From the NCBI GenBank assembly GCA_025964775.1, contig JAOPYE010000040.1:1-64000 (forward strand): a DNA stretch of 64,000 nucleotides, read 5' to 3'. This DNA is from Marmoricola sp. (GTDB lineage: Bacteria > Actinomycetota > Actinomycetes > Propionibacteriales > Nocardioidaceae). Both the position numbers and the translations under genes were made by a program. A model generated the notes under the pieces. That model was not told the origin of the DNA. It made no database searches and was given only the letters and a program-made list of their open reading frames with translations. Shown here piece by piece: positions 17,566-25,825 of this stretch; within the stretch, counting starts at the first letter, position 1, and each line of letters starts with the position of its first letter.

Positions 17566-18276
17566 TCAATCCAGCCCTGCTGCCAACGCAATCTCGACCA
17601 TCGCTCCGAAGGTCCGCTCGCGCTCGGCGGCTGTCGTCTCCTCGCCAGTGACGATGTGATCGGACACCGTGCAGATCGCGAGCGCCCTCCGCTTGTACGA
17701 CGCCGCGAGCGTGTACAGCGCGGAGGCTTCCATCTCGACGGCCAGTACGCCGTGGTCCACCAGCGGCTTGGCGAGCTCGGCGGCTCGCGGGTTGTAGAAG
17801 CTGTCGGAGGAATACAGCAGCCCGACGTGCGAGGTGACGTCGTCGCGGGCACGCGCGGCATCGACGGCGCCCCGGAGGAGGTCGAAGTCGGCGACGGGTG
17901 CGTAGTCGAGCCCCAGGAACCGGTGGCGGTTGATCGCTGAGTCCGTGCACGCGCCGGACGCGATGACGACATCGCGCAGGGCCAGGTCGGTGCTCAGGGC
18001 GCCGCAGGAGCCGACCCGGATGATGCTCTGTACGTCGTACTCGCTGAACAGCTCGTTGACATAGATCGCCATGGACGGTTGGCCCATACCGGACCCCTGG
18101 ACCGACACCGGCTGTCCCTGCCAGGCCCCGGTGAAGCCGTACATCCCGCGGACCTCGGTGTAACAGGTCGCGTCGTCGAGGAAGGTCTCGGCGATCCACT
18201 TCGCCCGCAGCGGGTCCCCCGGCAGCAGCACCGTCGGAGCGACCTGGCCGGCCTGGGCGCCGATATGGGTGCTCAT
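17566..18276 (-). CDS. deoD: DeoD-type purine-nucleoside phosphorylase
   Basis: A 236-aa hexameric-type purine-nucleoside phosphorylase, cleaving purine (deoxy)ribonucleosides with phosphate to the base and (deoxy)ribose-1-phosphate in the cytoplasm. Seen: TVLLPGDPLRAKWIAE (phosphate site), YTEVRGMYGFTG, SGMGQPSM, RVGSCGAL, VEMEASALY (nucleoside site) and ICTVSDHI. Length matches the family. The ATG at 18276 is preferred over upstream in-frame starts because the canonical N-terminus begins near there and TACGTT lies 6 nt upstream. Single gene with a shared terminator; it serves purine salvage. Confidence 0.94.
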   Translation of the reverse strand: MSTHIGAQAGQVAPTVLLPGDPLRAKWIAETFLDDATCYTEVRGMYGFTGAWQGQPVSVQGSGMGQPSMAIYVNELFSEYDVQSIIRVGSCGALSTDLALRDVVIASGACTDSAINRHRFLGLDYAPVADFDLLRGAVDAARARDDVTSHVGLLYSSDSFYNPRAAELAKPLVDHGVLAVEMEASALYTLAASYKRRALAICTVSDHIVTGEETTAAERERTFGAMVEIALAAGLD

Positions 18277-18282
18277 GGGGCA

Positions 18283-18288
18283 AACGTA
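18283..18288 (-). promoter_or_regulatory. -10 element, leaderless start of deoD
   Basis: On the minus strand TACGTT lies 6 nt before ATG 18276, with no Shine-Dalgarno sequence between. Confidence 0.5.
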
Positions 18289-18327
18289 GCGTCCGTCTGA
18301 ACACCGGTGCATGCGCACTTCCGCCAC

Positions 18328-18333
18328 TAGGCT
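18328..18333 (+). promoter_or_regulatory. -10 element, leaderless start of DUF6941-like gene
   Basis: TAGGCT lies 7 nt before ATG 18341. It decides the start over an in-frame ATG at 18311 that precedes it. Confidence 0.5.
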
Positions 18334-18340
18334 GCGAGCC

Positions 18341-18766
18341 ATGCGTATCGATGTCGTGCTCTGTGATTACGGTCAGGTCTCAGGCGACAAGCTGTTCATC
18401 AGCGGCGGCGGGATCGACCGCATGTACGTGCCGGTCGGCAAGGGTCCGCACGTCGTCAACTTCTGCATCGCCGGCACCGTGACCGTGCCACCCTCGCAGG
18501 CCGTCCAGGACCACACGCTCAGCCTGCGTCTCGAGACCGAGGACGACGAACCGGCTGCGCTCTTCGGTGACACCTCCGGGGCAGTGGTCGGTGGTCAGCT
18601 GCATCTGAGCGGCAGCTCGGCGCCGGCCATCGACGACCAGACGATCGCGTTCGCGTTCAACTTCCAGGGCGTGCCGCTGGCCGAGGTCGGGGGCTACGAG
18701 ATGGTCTGCAGCCTCGACGGTGAGGACCTTCGTCGGATCTTCTTCCGTGTCGAAGCCGTCAACTGA
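18341..18766 (+). CDS. DUF6941-like hypothetical protein
   Basis: A 141-aa protein starting MRIDVVLCDYGQVSGDKLFISGGGI, rich in beta-strand patterns and ending GEDLRRIFFRVEAVN. This resembles the small actinobacterial DUF6941 family, whose function is unknown. There is no signal peptide or membrane segment. The leaderless promoter supports this start. The glycosyltransferase-like gene begins 12 bp downstream with its own ribosome site, so the pair is probably an operon. Confidence 0.7.
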   Translation: MRIDVVLCDYGQVSGDKLFISGGGIDRMYVPVGKGPHVVNFCIAGTVTVPPSQAVQDHTLSLRLETEDDEPAALFGDTSGAVVGGQLHLSGSSAPAIDDQTIAFAFNFQGVPLAEVGGYEMVCSLDGEDLRRIFFRVEAVN

Positions 18767-18778
18767 AGAAGGACCGCC

Positions 18779-19879
18779 ATGGCTCCGCAGATCTGCCTGA
18801 CGATGATCGTCAAGGACGAGGCGCACATCATCCGCCGCTGTCTCGAGGTCGCGCGACCGATGTTCGACACCTGGGTCATCGTCGACACCGGATCGACCGA
18901 CGGCACGCAGGACGTCATCCGCGATGTGCTGGCCGGCGTCCCAGGACAGTTGCACGAGCGGCCGTGGAAGGACTTTGCACACAACCGGACCGAGGCGATC
19001 GAGCTGGCCAGGGGCATGGCTGACTACCTGTTGTTCGTCGATGCCGATGACAACCTGCGCGTCCCCGATGGGTTCGTGCGGCCCGAGCTGACCGCCGAGG
19101 CGTACGAGCTCGAGTTCCGCCTGGGAGCGATCCTCTACCGGCGGACGTGCCTGGTGCGCAGCGACCTGCCCTGGCGGTTCGAAGGGGTGATCCACGAGTA
19201 CCCGACGCTGGGCCGGACGTACGTGCCCGAGTGTCTTGCCGGCCCGCTGATGGACTGCACACGGGACGGAAATCGAAGCGCGCAGAGCGACGTCGACAAG
19301 TACTCCCAGGACGCAGCCATCCTCGAAGCAGCTCTGGCCGACGACCCGTCGAACACCCGCTACGCGTTCTACCTGGCACAGAGCTACCGGGACTCGTTGC
19401 AGCCGGAGAAGGCGCTGACGGCGTACGAGCACCGATCGACGATGGGCGGGTTCGACCAGGAAGTCTACATCGCTCTGCTCCAGGCCGCGCGGGTTGCTCG
19501 CGGCCTGGGCAGCCCGCCGGCCGAGGTCATCGACAGGTTGTTGCGTGCGTACGATGCCCGACCTTCGCGTGTCGAGGCACTCGGTGATCTTGCGATCCTG
19601 TGCCGCGAACTGGGCGGTCGCTGGGGCTCGGCGCTGATGTTTGCCGAGCGCGGGCTAGCGATTCCACCGTCCCAGGACTCCTTGTTCGTCGAACCCGCTT
19701 GGCACTCCTGGCGGCTGCTGGACGAGAAGTCGATCGCGCTGTACTGGCTCGAGGACTACAAGGCATCACTGGAGGCGTGCGACCTGCTCCTCGACAAGGG
19801 AGTGGTGCCGAAGGACCAGCGAGACCGGGTGCGCGAGAACCACCGCTTCGCCGCCGAGAAGCTCGGCGTCCGCCGCTGA
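18779..19879 (+). CDS. Glycosyltransferase family 2 protein with C-terminal helical repeats
   Basis: A 366-aa cytosolic protein. The N-terminal 200 residues are a GT-A fold: LTMIVKDEAHIIRRCLE, VIVDTGSTDGTQDVI and the metal-binding DxD in LLFVDADDN. It then has ARYAFYLAQSY-type alpha-helical repeats (TPR-like) to the end. This layout is common in bacterial transferases that glycosylate surface proteins or build small glycans; the sugar and acceptor are unknown. ATG 18779 follows GAAGGA. It lies directly upstream of a secreted protein and a sortase, and downstream of a Thr-rich collagen-like protein, making a surface glycoprotein target possible but unproven. Confidence 0.85.
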   Translation: MAPQICLTMIVKDEAHIIRRCLEVARPMFDTWVIVDTGSTDGTQDVIRDVLAGVPGQLHERPWKDFAHNRTEAIELARGMADYLLFVDADDNLRVPDGFVRPELTAEAYELEFRLGAILYRRTCLVRSDLPWRFEGVIHEYPTLGRTYVPECLAGPLMDCTRDGNRSAQSDVDKYSQDAAILEAALADDPSNTRYAFYLAQSYRDSLQPEKALTAYEHRSTMGGFDQEVYIALLQAARVARGLGSPPAEVIDRLLRAYDARPSRVEALGDLAILCRELGGRWGSALMFAERGLAIPPSQDSLFVEPAWHSWRLLDEKSIALYWLEDYKASLEACDLLLDKGVVPKDQRDRVRENHRFAAEKLGVRR

Positions 19880-19972
19880 CCGTTGCGGTCCACATGGTCG
19901 GCGAAGTGGCGTTCGTCCCCAAGCCAGGGCAGGTGCATGGCCCGGTGCCCGACCCCCGGCGAGGCTGTCGCC

Positions 19973-21739
19973 ATGTCCCCATCTCGTCGCCGCTCCGTCC
20001 TCGTCGCCCTGCTGCTCGTCATCACCGGAACCTTCGCCCTGATCGTGGTGTCCCCAGGCGCGTTGCGACCGGCTGCCGCGGCCTCCGTCGTGCCTCAGGC
20101 GTCGTGTCGAGCGGCGAATCCGAACCTGGTGCACGGCGTGTGCCTGAAGTACGCGTCGCGATCCGGCACCGGCTTCACCTGGATCGGGACCCTGCGAGCG
20201 GACAACGGCCGGGTGTTCTTCTGCATCGACTACCTCTACGACTCCCGCATCGCCGGCAACGCGACGGTGATCGGCACGCACGGGCTGGTCAACCAGTTCG
20301 GCAGCCACGTCGGTGCCGCCGAGGTGGCTGCGCTGAACGAGGTGATCTCGAGGTGGGCCGCCCACGGGTCGACCGGCAGCGACAACCGGGATGCGGCGAT
20401 CGGCCTGATCATCCGGGAAGTGATGTCGGACGGCACTCGCTCGGACGGCACCGTGGTCTATCCACGAGGGTTGCGCGTCGGCGGCACGGTCCTCGCACCG
20501 GTAGGTGGCCTGTCCGGACCTGTTCTGGACCTGGCCCGTTCGATGTGGGCCCAGGGATCGGCGCAGCGGGGCCCCTGGCGGGTGTCGCTGACGACGTCCA
20601 GTGCCGCTGGTCTACCCCTCGGGACCACCCGCAGCTACCGCATCTCGGTCGTCTCGTCGTCCAACCGGCTGGTGACCGGTGCTCGGGTGACCTTCACCTG
20701 CACGGGCCCGATCACCTGCCCCGGGCCGCTGACGACCACCGCCGCGGGATCGACGGTCGCGGTGAGACCCACAGCCATGGGTCCGTACTCCATCCGGGCA
20801 ACGGTGACCGGGCCTGCCGCGGACGGCACGCTGTACCGGGTCGGCACCTGGCGCACCCACGGCGGTACTGCTGCGCGCGACAACGGGGTGCAGCGAGGCT
20901 GGATCGCCAAGAATGCCCCGGCCTCAGCCACGGTGTCGGCGACCTCGGTGGTCGTGAAGGGCACCCCGCAGGTCGCCACGACGGCCTCGGTGGCGAACGC
21001 TGTCCCCGGTACGCCGCTACGCGATCTCGTCAGCGTCACGAGCCTGCCTGCCGGCTACCAGCAAACGGCGACCGCGACGTTGTACGGACCCTTCGACGCC
21101 CAGCCGGGAGCGACGTCGTGCATCCTCGACCGGATCGTCGGGCGGGTGTCGTTCCCGCTGGTGGCGAACGGCTCGCTCACCACGCCGGCGGTCACCGTCA
21201 CCGAACCGGGCTACTACGTCTGGACCGAGTCCCTGCCCGGCGATGTCCGCACCAACCCGGTGACCACCGCCTGCGGCCTGAGCGCCGAGACGACCCTGGT
21301 CCGACCTGCGCCCGTGACGGCCACGACTCCGCGGGTGCACACGGTTGCATCGGGGCAGCACGCTCTGGTGGGCGGCCGCGTGCACGACGACGTGAGGGTG
21401 GACGGCCTGGCAACCGGTGCGAGCACGCCGGTCGAGTGGACCCTGCTCGGTCCGATCGCTCCCAGGCAAGGATCCTGCGCCGGCCTCGACTGGTCGCACG
21501 CGCCGGTCCTCGCCCGCGGTTCGTTCGTCGTCACCCATGACGGCACCTGGCGTACGGCGGACACGGTCCTGCGCGCCCCGGGGTGCGTGACCTACGCCGA
21601 GCGGCTGGTCGGCTCGCCCACGTCGGCGGCCGTCAGCACCCAGCCGGGTGTCGCCGCCGAGACCGTGCTCGTGACTCGACCCGTGACCCAGATAGTGCCG
21701 GAGATCCCGTCCGGCCCGTTCAGCGCGGGCACGCGATGA
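19973..21739 (+). CDS. Secreted multi-domain surface protein next to sortase
   Basis: A 588-aa exported protein. Residues 1-35 form a signal peptide (SPSRRRSVLVALLLVITGTF ... AAAA). An N-terminal domain (about residues 40-190) contains CRAANPNLVHGVCLKYASRSG and NGRVFFCIDYLYDS, similar in flavour to thioester-adhesin domains, though I cannot find the partner glutamine motif. About four Ig-like beta domains follow. The C-terminus ends VPEIPSGPFSAGTR with no LPXTG and no transmembrane tail. ATG 19973 is chosen for the signal peptide; its ribosome site is weak. It overlaps the sortase gene by 4 bp (ATGA), so the two are coupled. Confidence 0.8.
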   Translation: MSPSRRRSVLVALLLVITGTFALIVVSPGALRPAAAASVVPQASCRAANPNLVHGVCLKYASRSGTGFTWIGTLRADNGRVFFCIDYLYDSRIAGNATVIGTHGLVNQFGSHVGAAEVAALNEVISRWAAHGSTGSDNRDAAIGLIIREVMSDGTRSDGTVVYPRGLRVGGTVLAPVGGLSGPVLDLARSMWAQGSAQRGPWRVSLTTSSAAGLPLGTTRSYRISVVSSSNRLVTGARVTFTCTGPITCPGPLTTTAAGSTVAVRPTAMGPYSIRATVTGPAADGTLYRVGTWRTHGGTAARDNGVQRGWIAKNAPASATVSATSVVVKGTPQVATTASVANAVPGTPLRDLVSVTSLPAGYQQTATATLYGPFDAQPGATSCILDRIVGRVSFPLVANGSLTTPAVTVTEPGYYVWTESLPGDVRTNPVTTACGLSAETTLVRPAPVTATTPRVHTVASGQHALVGGRVHDDVRVDGLATGASTPVEWTLLGPIAPRQGSCAGLDWSHAPVLARGSFVVTHDGTWRTADTVLRAPGCVTYAERLVGSPTSAAVSTQPGVAAETVLVTRPVTQIVPEIPSGPFSAGTR

Positions 21740-22419
21740 TCCGGATGCTGATGCTGGCCGCCGGTCTGATCACCGCGGTCGTCCTGGTGGTCATTCTCCG
21801 ACCCGGGACCGGCACCGTGGTCGGGCCGGGCAACCTCTCGGTGTCAGCACGACCAGCGGTCCGGGTCACGGCGGACCGCAATCACTTCCGGCCGGTTGGA
21901 AGCGTCCGCCCGCGCTTCCTGCACAACACCTACCGGGCGCCCAGCGGGTTGGTGGTCCCGGGTGCGGGTGGGACGCTGCGGATCCCGAGCCTGGGGGTAT
22001 CCGCCCCGGTCGACGTGGTCGGTCTGGACGGCACCACGATGGCGATCCCGAACAACCCGCGTCGGGTCGGGTGGCTCAGGACGACCGCGACCCTCGAGGA
22101 CCTTGTAGGTGCGAGTGTGCTCTCGGGCCACGTCTCCGACGAGCGCGACGTGCCGGGTGCGCTCGCCCGGCTCGGTGCGCTGCGGCCTGGAGCTGTCATC
22201 GTCTGGATCGCGCACGGCGTCGAACGCAGGTTCGTCGTCAGCGGGATCGCGCGGTACCCACGCAGTCAGGGAGTGCCGGCCTCGGTGTTCCGTACCGATG
22301 GCGCCCACGTCCTCAACCTGGTCACCTGCACGGACCGCGTCGCCACACCGGGCGGCGGGTTCCACTACCGGTCCAACCTGGTCGTGACAGCGCGTGCCGG
22401 ACCTCACAGCCTGCGCTGA
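21736..22419 (+). CDS. Class F-like sortase
   Basis: A 227-aa membrane transpeptidase. One N-terminal transmembrane helix (MLMLAAGLITAVVLVVIL) is followed by an external beta-barrel: LRIPSLGVSAPVDVVGLDGTT, catalytic His in VLSGHVSDE, Cys in LNLVTCTDR and Arg in FHYRSNLVV. Sortases cut a sorting motif in exported proteins and attach them to the cell wall. The upstream coupled gene would be the natural client, but it lacks a recognisable sorting signal. Followed 25 bp later by an independently promoted peptidase gene. Confidence 0.9.
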   Translation: MIRMLMLAAGLITAVVLVVILRPGTGTVVGPGNLSVSARPAVRVTADRNHFRPVGSVRPRFLHNTYRAPSGLVVPGAGGTLRIPSLGVSAPVDVVGLDGTTMAIPNNPRRVGWLRTTATLEDLVGASVLSGHVSDERDVPGALARLGALRPGAVIVWIAHGVERRFVVSGIARYPRSQGVPASVFRTDGAHVLNLVTCTDRVATPGGGFHYRSNLVVTARAGPHSLR

Positions 22420-22431
22420 TGAGAGTGGGAC

Positions 22432-22437
22432 TAGCCT
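22432..22437 (+). promoter_or_regulatory. -10 element, leaderless start of M3 peptidase
   Basis: TAGCCT lies exactly 7 nt before ATG 22445 and excludes the longer in-frame start at 22394. Confidence 0.5.
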
Positions 22438-22444
22438 GCGAATC

Positions 22445-24352
22445 ATGACGCCGCTCGAGCCGCTGACGCTTCCCGACGATCCTTCGACGTGGAGTGCCTG
22501 GCTCGATGAGCGCGGGCGGGACTCGTTGCGCACCGCGGCCGACCAGATCGCGGCCCTCAAGACGGCGCGACCAGGTGACTCGGCGATCTTGCAGCTGTGG
22601 AACGACGCGGCCATCTCGATCTCGAACGCCACCGGCATCACCAGCCTGCTGTCATCGGTCCACCCCGACCCGGAGGTGATCGAGCAGGCCGAGGGCATAG
22701 AGATCGAGGTCGGCAGGTTCATCTCCGACCTGCACACCGATCACGAGGTCTTCGAGCTGTTGTCCTCGATCCGCACGGCCGCCCTCGACGACGGCGCGCG
22801 CCGTGTGCTGGCGCACGGTTTGCGCTCCTTCCGCCGGTCCGGGGTCGATCGCGACGAGGAGACGCGGACGCGGGTCCGCGAGCTCAACGAGCGCGAGACC
22901 GAGCTCAGCCAGGCGTTCTCGCGCAACATCCGCGACGGTCGCCGTACCGCGAAGGTGTCGGTCGAGTCGCTGGCCGGCCTCCCCGAGGACTTCGTGGCCG
23001 GCCACCCGGCCGGTGACGACGGTCAGGTCGCGATCACCACCGAGTACCCGGACATGCTTCCCTTCCTGACCTTCAGCGGCGATCCCGACGCCCGCCGTGC
23101 GGTTGCCCACGAGTACTTCAACCTGGGTTGGCCCGAGAACGACGCCGTCCTCGGTGACCTGCTGCGGCTGCGGCGCGAGAAGGCCCAGCTCGTCGGGTAC
23201 GCCGACTGGCCGGACTTCGACGCCGAGATCAAGATGATCGGCAAGGGCGCCGCGATCGCCGAGTTCATCGCCCAGGTCACCGCCGACGCCGGGAACGCCG
23301 CTCAGCGCGAGTTCGCCGTACTCGCCGAGCGTGGCGCCCAGGACGGGATCACCGAGATCGACGTCTCGAACTGGCGCTACTGCTTCGAGGCCGTCAAGCG
23401 CGAGCAGTACGGCGTCGACGCCCAGGAGATCCGGCGCTATTTCGAGTTCGCCAAGGTCCACAGCGGCCTGCTGGAGGTGACCGGGCGACTCTTCGGGCTC
23501 TCGTACGAGCCGGTCGAGGCGCCGACCTGGCACCCCGAGGTCACCTCGTACGACGTGCACCTCGACGGCGAGCGCCTCGGGCGGATCCATCTGGACCTGC
23601 ACCCCCGCGATCGCAAGTACAACCACGCCGCGCAGTTCGACCTCGTGTCGGGTGTACGCGACCGTCAGCTCCCCGAAGGTGTCCTGGTCTGCAACTTCCC
23701 GCGCGGCCTGATGGACCACGACCAGGTCGTCACGCTCTTCCACGAGTTCGGGCACCTGATGCACCACGTGCTCGCCGGACGACACGAGTGGGTGCAGTTC
23801 TCCGGGGTCGCTACCGAGTGGGACTTCGTCGAGGCACCGTCGCAGATGCTCGAGGAGTGGGCCTGGGACGCGACGGTTCTCCAGGTCTTCGCCACTGACG
23901 AGGCCGGCACCCCGATCCCGACCGCACTGGTCGAGCGGATGCGCGCCGCCGACGAGTTCGGCAAGGCGCTGCTCGCCCGGACCCAGATGATGTACGCCGC
24001 GATGTCGTACCGCTTCCACCTCGAGGTACCCGACGACCTCACGAAGCGACTCTTCGAGCTCTACCGCGAGTTCAGCATGCTCAAGCCGCTGGAGGACACG
24101 CACCTGCACGCCGGCTTCGGCCACCTCGACGGGTACTCGTCGGCGTACTACACCTACATGTGGTCACTCGTGATCGCGAAGGACATGTTCAGCGCCTTCG
24201 ATCCCGACGACCTGTTCGACGAGACCCTGGCTCACCGCTATCGCGACACGATCCTTGCTCCGGGCGGATCGCGCGATGCCGCCGACCTGGTCGCCGCGTT
24301 CCTCGGGCGGCCCTACGACACCGAAGCCTTCACGGCATGGCTGAACCGTTGA
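22445..24352 (+). CDS. M3 family zinc metallopeptidase (oligopeptidase)
   Basis: A 635-aa, mostly helical cytosolic oligopeptidase of the thimet oligopeptidase/Dcp family. The zinc site is HEFGHLMHH (about residues 434-442), with the third ligand Glu in FVEAPSQMLEEWAWD; also YYTYMWS near the C-terminus, typical of the family substrate loop. There is no signal peptide. These enzymes break short peptides made by ATP-dependent proteases. Start supported by a leaderless promoter. Its last 16 bp overlap the nudC start. Confidence 0.93.
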   Translation: MTPLEPLTLPDDPSTWSAWLDERGRDSLRTAADQIAALKTARPGDSAILQLWNDAAISISNATGITSLLSSVHPDPEVIEQAEGIEIEVGRFISDLHTDHEVFELLSSIRTAALDDGARRVLAHGLRSFRRSGVDRDEETRTRVRELNERETELSQAFSRNIRDGRRTAKVSVESLAGLPEDFVAGHPAGDDGQVAITTEYPDMLPFLTFSGDPDARRAVAHEYFNLGWPENDAVLGDLLRLRREKAQLVGYADWPDFDAEIKMIGKGAAIAEFIAQVTADAGNAAQREFAVLAERGAQDGITEIDVSNWRYCFEAVKREQYGVDAQEIRRYFEFAKVHSGLLEVTGRLFGLSYEPVEAPTWHPEVTSYDVHLDGERLGRIHLDLHPRDRKYNHAAQFDLVSGVRDRQLPEGVLVCNFPRGLMDHDQVVTLFHEFGHLMHHVLAGRHEWVQFSGVATEWDFVEAPSQMLEEWAWDATVLQVFATDEAGTPIPTALVERMRAADEFGKALLARTQMMYAAMSYRFHLEVPDDLTKRLFELYREFSMLKPLEDTHLHAGFGHLDGYSSAYYTYMWSLVIAKDMFSAFDPDDLFDETLAHRYRDTILAPGGSRDAADLVAAFLGRPYDTEAFTAWLNR

Positions 24353-25233
24353 GCGCCCCGATCGCCTTCTCGATCAACACCCACGACCGGATTGCCGAAC
24401 GCCGCAACGACGAAGCCTGGTTCGGGCAGGTGTGGGCCGATCCGGCGACGCGCGTGCTGGTGCTGGCAGGCACACGGCTGGGTCTGGTCGACGGCAAGGT
24501 CGCCTGGGTGTCACCGGACGAGGCACCTGAGGGCATCAAGGTGCTCCTGGGTGAGCGCGACGGGCAGGTCCACGTCGCCGTGATCGCCCCGGCCGAGACA
24601 GCCGGGGAAGGGTGGGCCGGCCTGCGCGGGCTCGTGACCGCCATCGACGAGGACCAGGCGCCGTTCCTGGTGCACGCCTTCGGCATCGCCGAGTGGATCT
24701 GGGCGACCCGGCACTGCATCCGCTGCGGGGGGCTCTACGAACCGATGATGCTCGGCCACGTGCTGCGCTGCACCAATTGCGGCCGTGAGGAGTTCCCGCG
24801 CACGGATCCCGCAGTGATCATGGTCGTGACCGACGGCGAGTATCCCGACGACCGCTGTCTGCTCGGTCGCCATCCGGCCTGGCCACCCGGTCGGTACTCG
24901 ACGCTGGCCGGCTTCGTCGAACCAGGGGAGTCGATCGAGGCCGCGGTACGCCGTGAGGTCCTCGAGGAGTCGGGTATCCACGTCGGCGACGTGGCCTACT
25001 TCGGCAGCCAGCCCTGGCCGCTGCCACGCAGCCTGATGATCGGCTGCATCGCCCGGGCGGTCTCGACGGAGGTCACGGTCGACGGTCACGAGATCGAGGA
25101 CGCGCAGTGGTTCACGCGGACCGAGATGCGCGAACAGGCGGAAGCCGGCACGTTGGTCCTGCCGGGAGGCATCTCGATCTCCCGGTCACTCATCGAGCAC
25201 TGGTACGGCGCGCCGCTGCCCGGTCAGTGGTAG
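24337..25233 (+). CDS. nudC: NAD(+) diphosphatase NudC (Nudix)
   Basis: A 298-aa Nudix hydrolase cleaving NAD(H) to NMN(H) and AMP and, in characterised homologues, removing NAD caps from RNA. Seen: a four-cysteine zinc site (CIRCGG and CTNCG, about residues 128-150), the Nudix box GFVEPGESIEAAVRREVLEESG, and SQPWPLPRSLM, the NADH-pyrophosphatase signature downstream of the box. ATG 24337 overlaps the M3 peptidase by 16 bp. It lies near mycoredoxin and uvrD2 as in mycobacteria. Its 3' end overlaps a possible small convergent gene by 10 bp. Confidence 0.93.
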   Translation: MAEPLSAPIAFSINTHDRIAERRNDEAWFGQVWADPATRVLVLAGTRLGLVDGKVAWVSPDEAPEGIKVLLGERDGQVHVAVIAPAETAGEGWAGLRGLVTAIDEDQAPFLVHAFGIAEWIWATRHCIRCGGLYEPMMLGHVLRCTNCGREEFPRTDPAVIMVVTDGEYPDDRCLLGRHPAWPPGRYSTLAGFVEPGESIEAAVRREVLEESGIHVGDVAYFGSQPWPLPRSLMIGCIARAVSTEVTVDGHEIEDAQWFTRTEMREQAEAGTLVLPGGISISRSLIEHWYGAPLPGQW

Positions 25234-25430
25234 TCGCACCACATCTCGGCAAGCTCGATGACCGGGATGGTGACCCGACAGGCGGGGTCGACGGGCAGGC
25301 CCGCGCCGCGGCCAGCATCAAGCGCAGCGCGGCGCTGCAAGCAGAAGTCGGGCACCGCGCAGAAGTCGCAGCGACGCGGTAAGCCGATGGCGCAAGGGGA
25401 TCTGGACGGCGCCCCCGCCGACCGGACCAC
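25224..25430 (-). CDS. Possible small Cys-rich protein
   Basis: A possible 68-aa product from GTG 25430. The second half looks protein-like: LPRRCDFCAVPDFCLQ with three spaced cysteines, then a fourth in DPACRVTIPVIELAEMWCDYH and a fifth near the end, which could bind zinc or an Fe-S cluster. There is no clear Shine-Dalgarno sequence, and the upstream part (SAGAPSRSP) is low-complexity. It lies between mrx1 and the 3' end of nudC on the mrx1 strand, so it could be expressed by read-through. I do not recognise a family; it may be a remnant or chance ORF. Confidence 0.4.
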   Translation of the reverse strand: MVRSAGAPSRSPCAIGLPRRCDFCAVPDFCLQRRAALDAGRGAGLPVDPACRVTIPVIELAEMWCDYH

Positions 25431-25438
25431 AGAAGCCC

Positions 25439-25480
25439 GCCGCAGGCGAAACGCCGCAGGCGAAACGCCGCAGGCGAACC
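25439..25480. repeat. Three tandem 14-bp repeats
   Basis: GCCGCAGGCGAAAC at 25439-25452 and 25453-25466, and GCCGCAGGCGAACC (one change) at 25467-25480. They abut the stop codon of mrx1. Copy number may vary among strains. Confidence 0.85.
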
Positions 25481-25732
25481 TCAGGCGACCAGCGAAGCCA
25501 GCTTCGCCTTGACCTGCGCCAGCGACGGGTTCGTCTGGGCGCTGCCGTCGGGGTAGACGAGCGTCGGGACGGTCTGGTTGCCGCCGTTCGCTGCCATCAC
25601 GAGGTCCGCAGCCGCAGGATCCTGCTCGATGTCCACAACGTCGAACGCGATGCCTTCGCGCTCGAGCTGGCCCTTGAGACGGTGGCAGTAGCCACACCAG
25701 GGCGTGGAGTACATCGTGAACTGGCCGGACAT
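25481..25732 (-). CDS. mrx1: Mycoredoxin (glutaredoxin-like)
   Basis: An 83-aa thioredoxin-fold protein with the redox centre CGYC (in MYSTPWCGYCHRLK) and the cis-proline motif TVPTLVYPDG. Mycoredoxins use mycothiol to reduce mixed disulfides in actinobacteria, the counterpart of glutaredoxin with glutathione. Length and motifs match. ATG 25732 is preceded by a GAGAGGGGA ribosome site; the longer in-frame extension is antisense to uvrD2. It is divergent from uvrD2 and adjacent to it as in mycobacteria. Confidence 0.93.
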   Translation of the reverse strand: MSGQFTMYSTPWCGYCHRLKGQLEREGIAFDVVDIEQDPAAADLVMAANGGNQTVPTLVYPDGSAQTNPSLAQVKAKLASLVA

Positions 25733-25825
25733 CTCGATGTCCCCTCTCGCAACTAGGCTGCAACCCGAAGGCAGGCCCCTGAAAATGAGGCACCGTAGCA
25801 ACCAGACCAGAGGGTGAATCATTCC

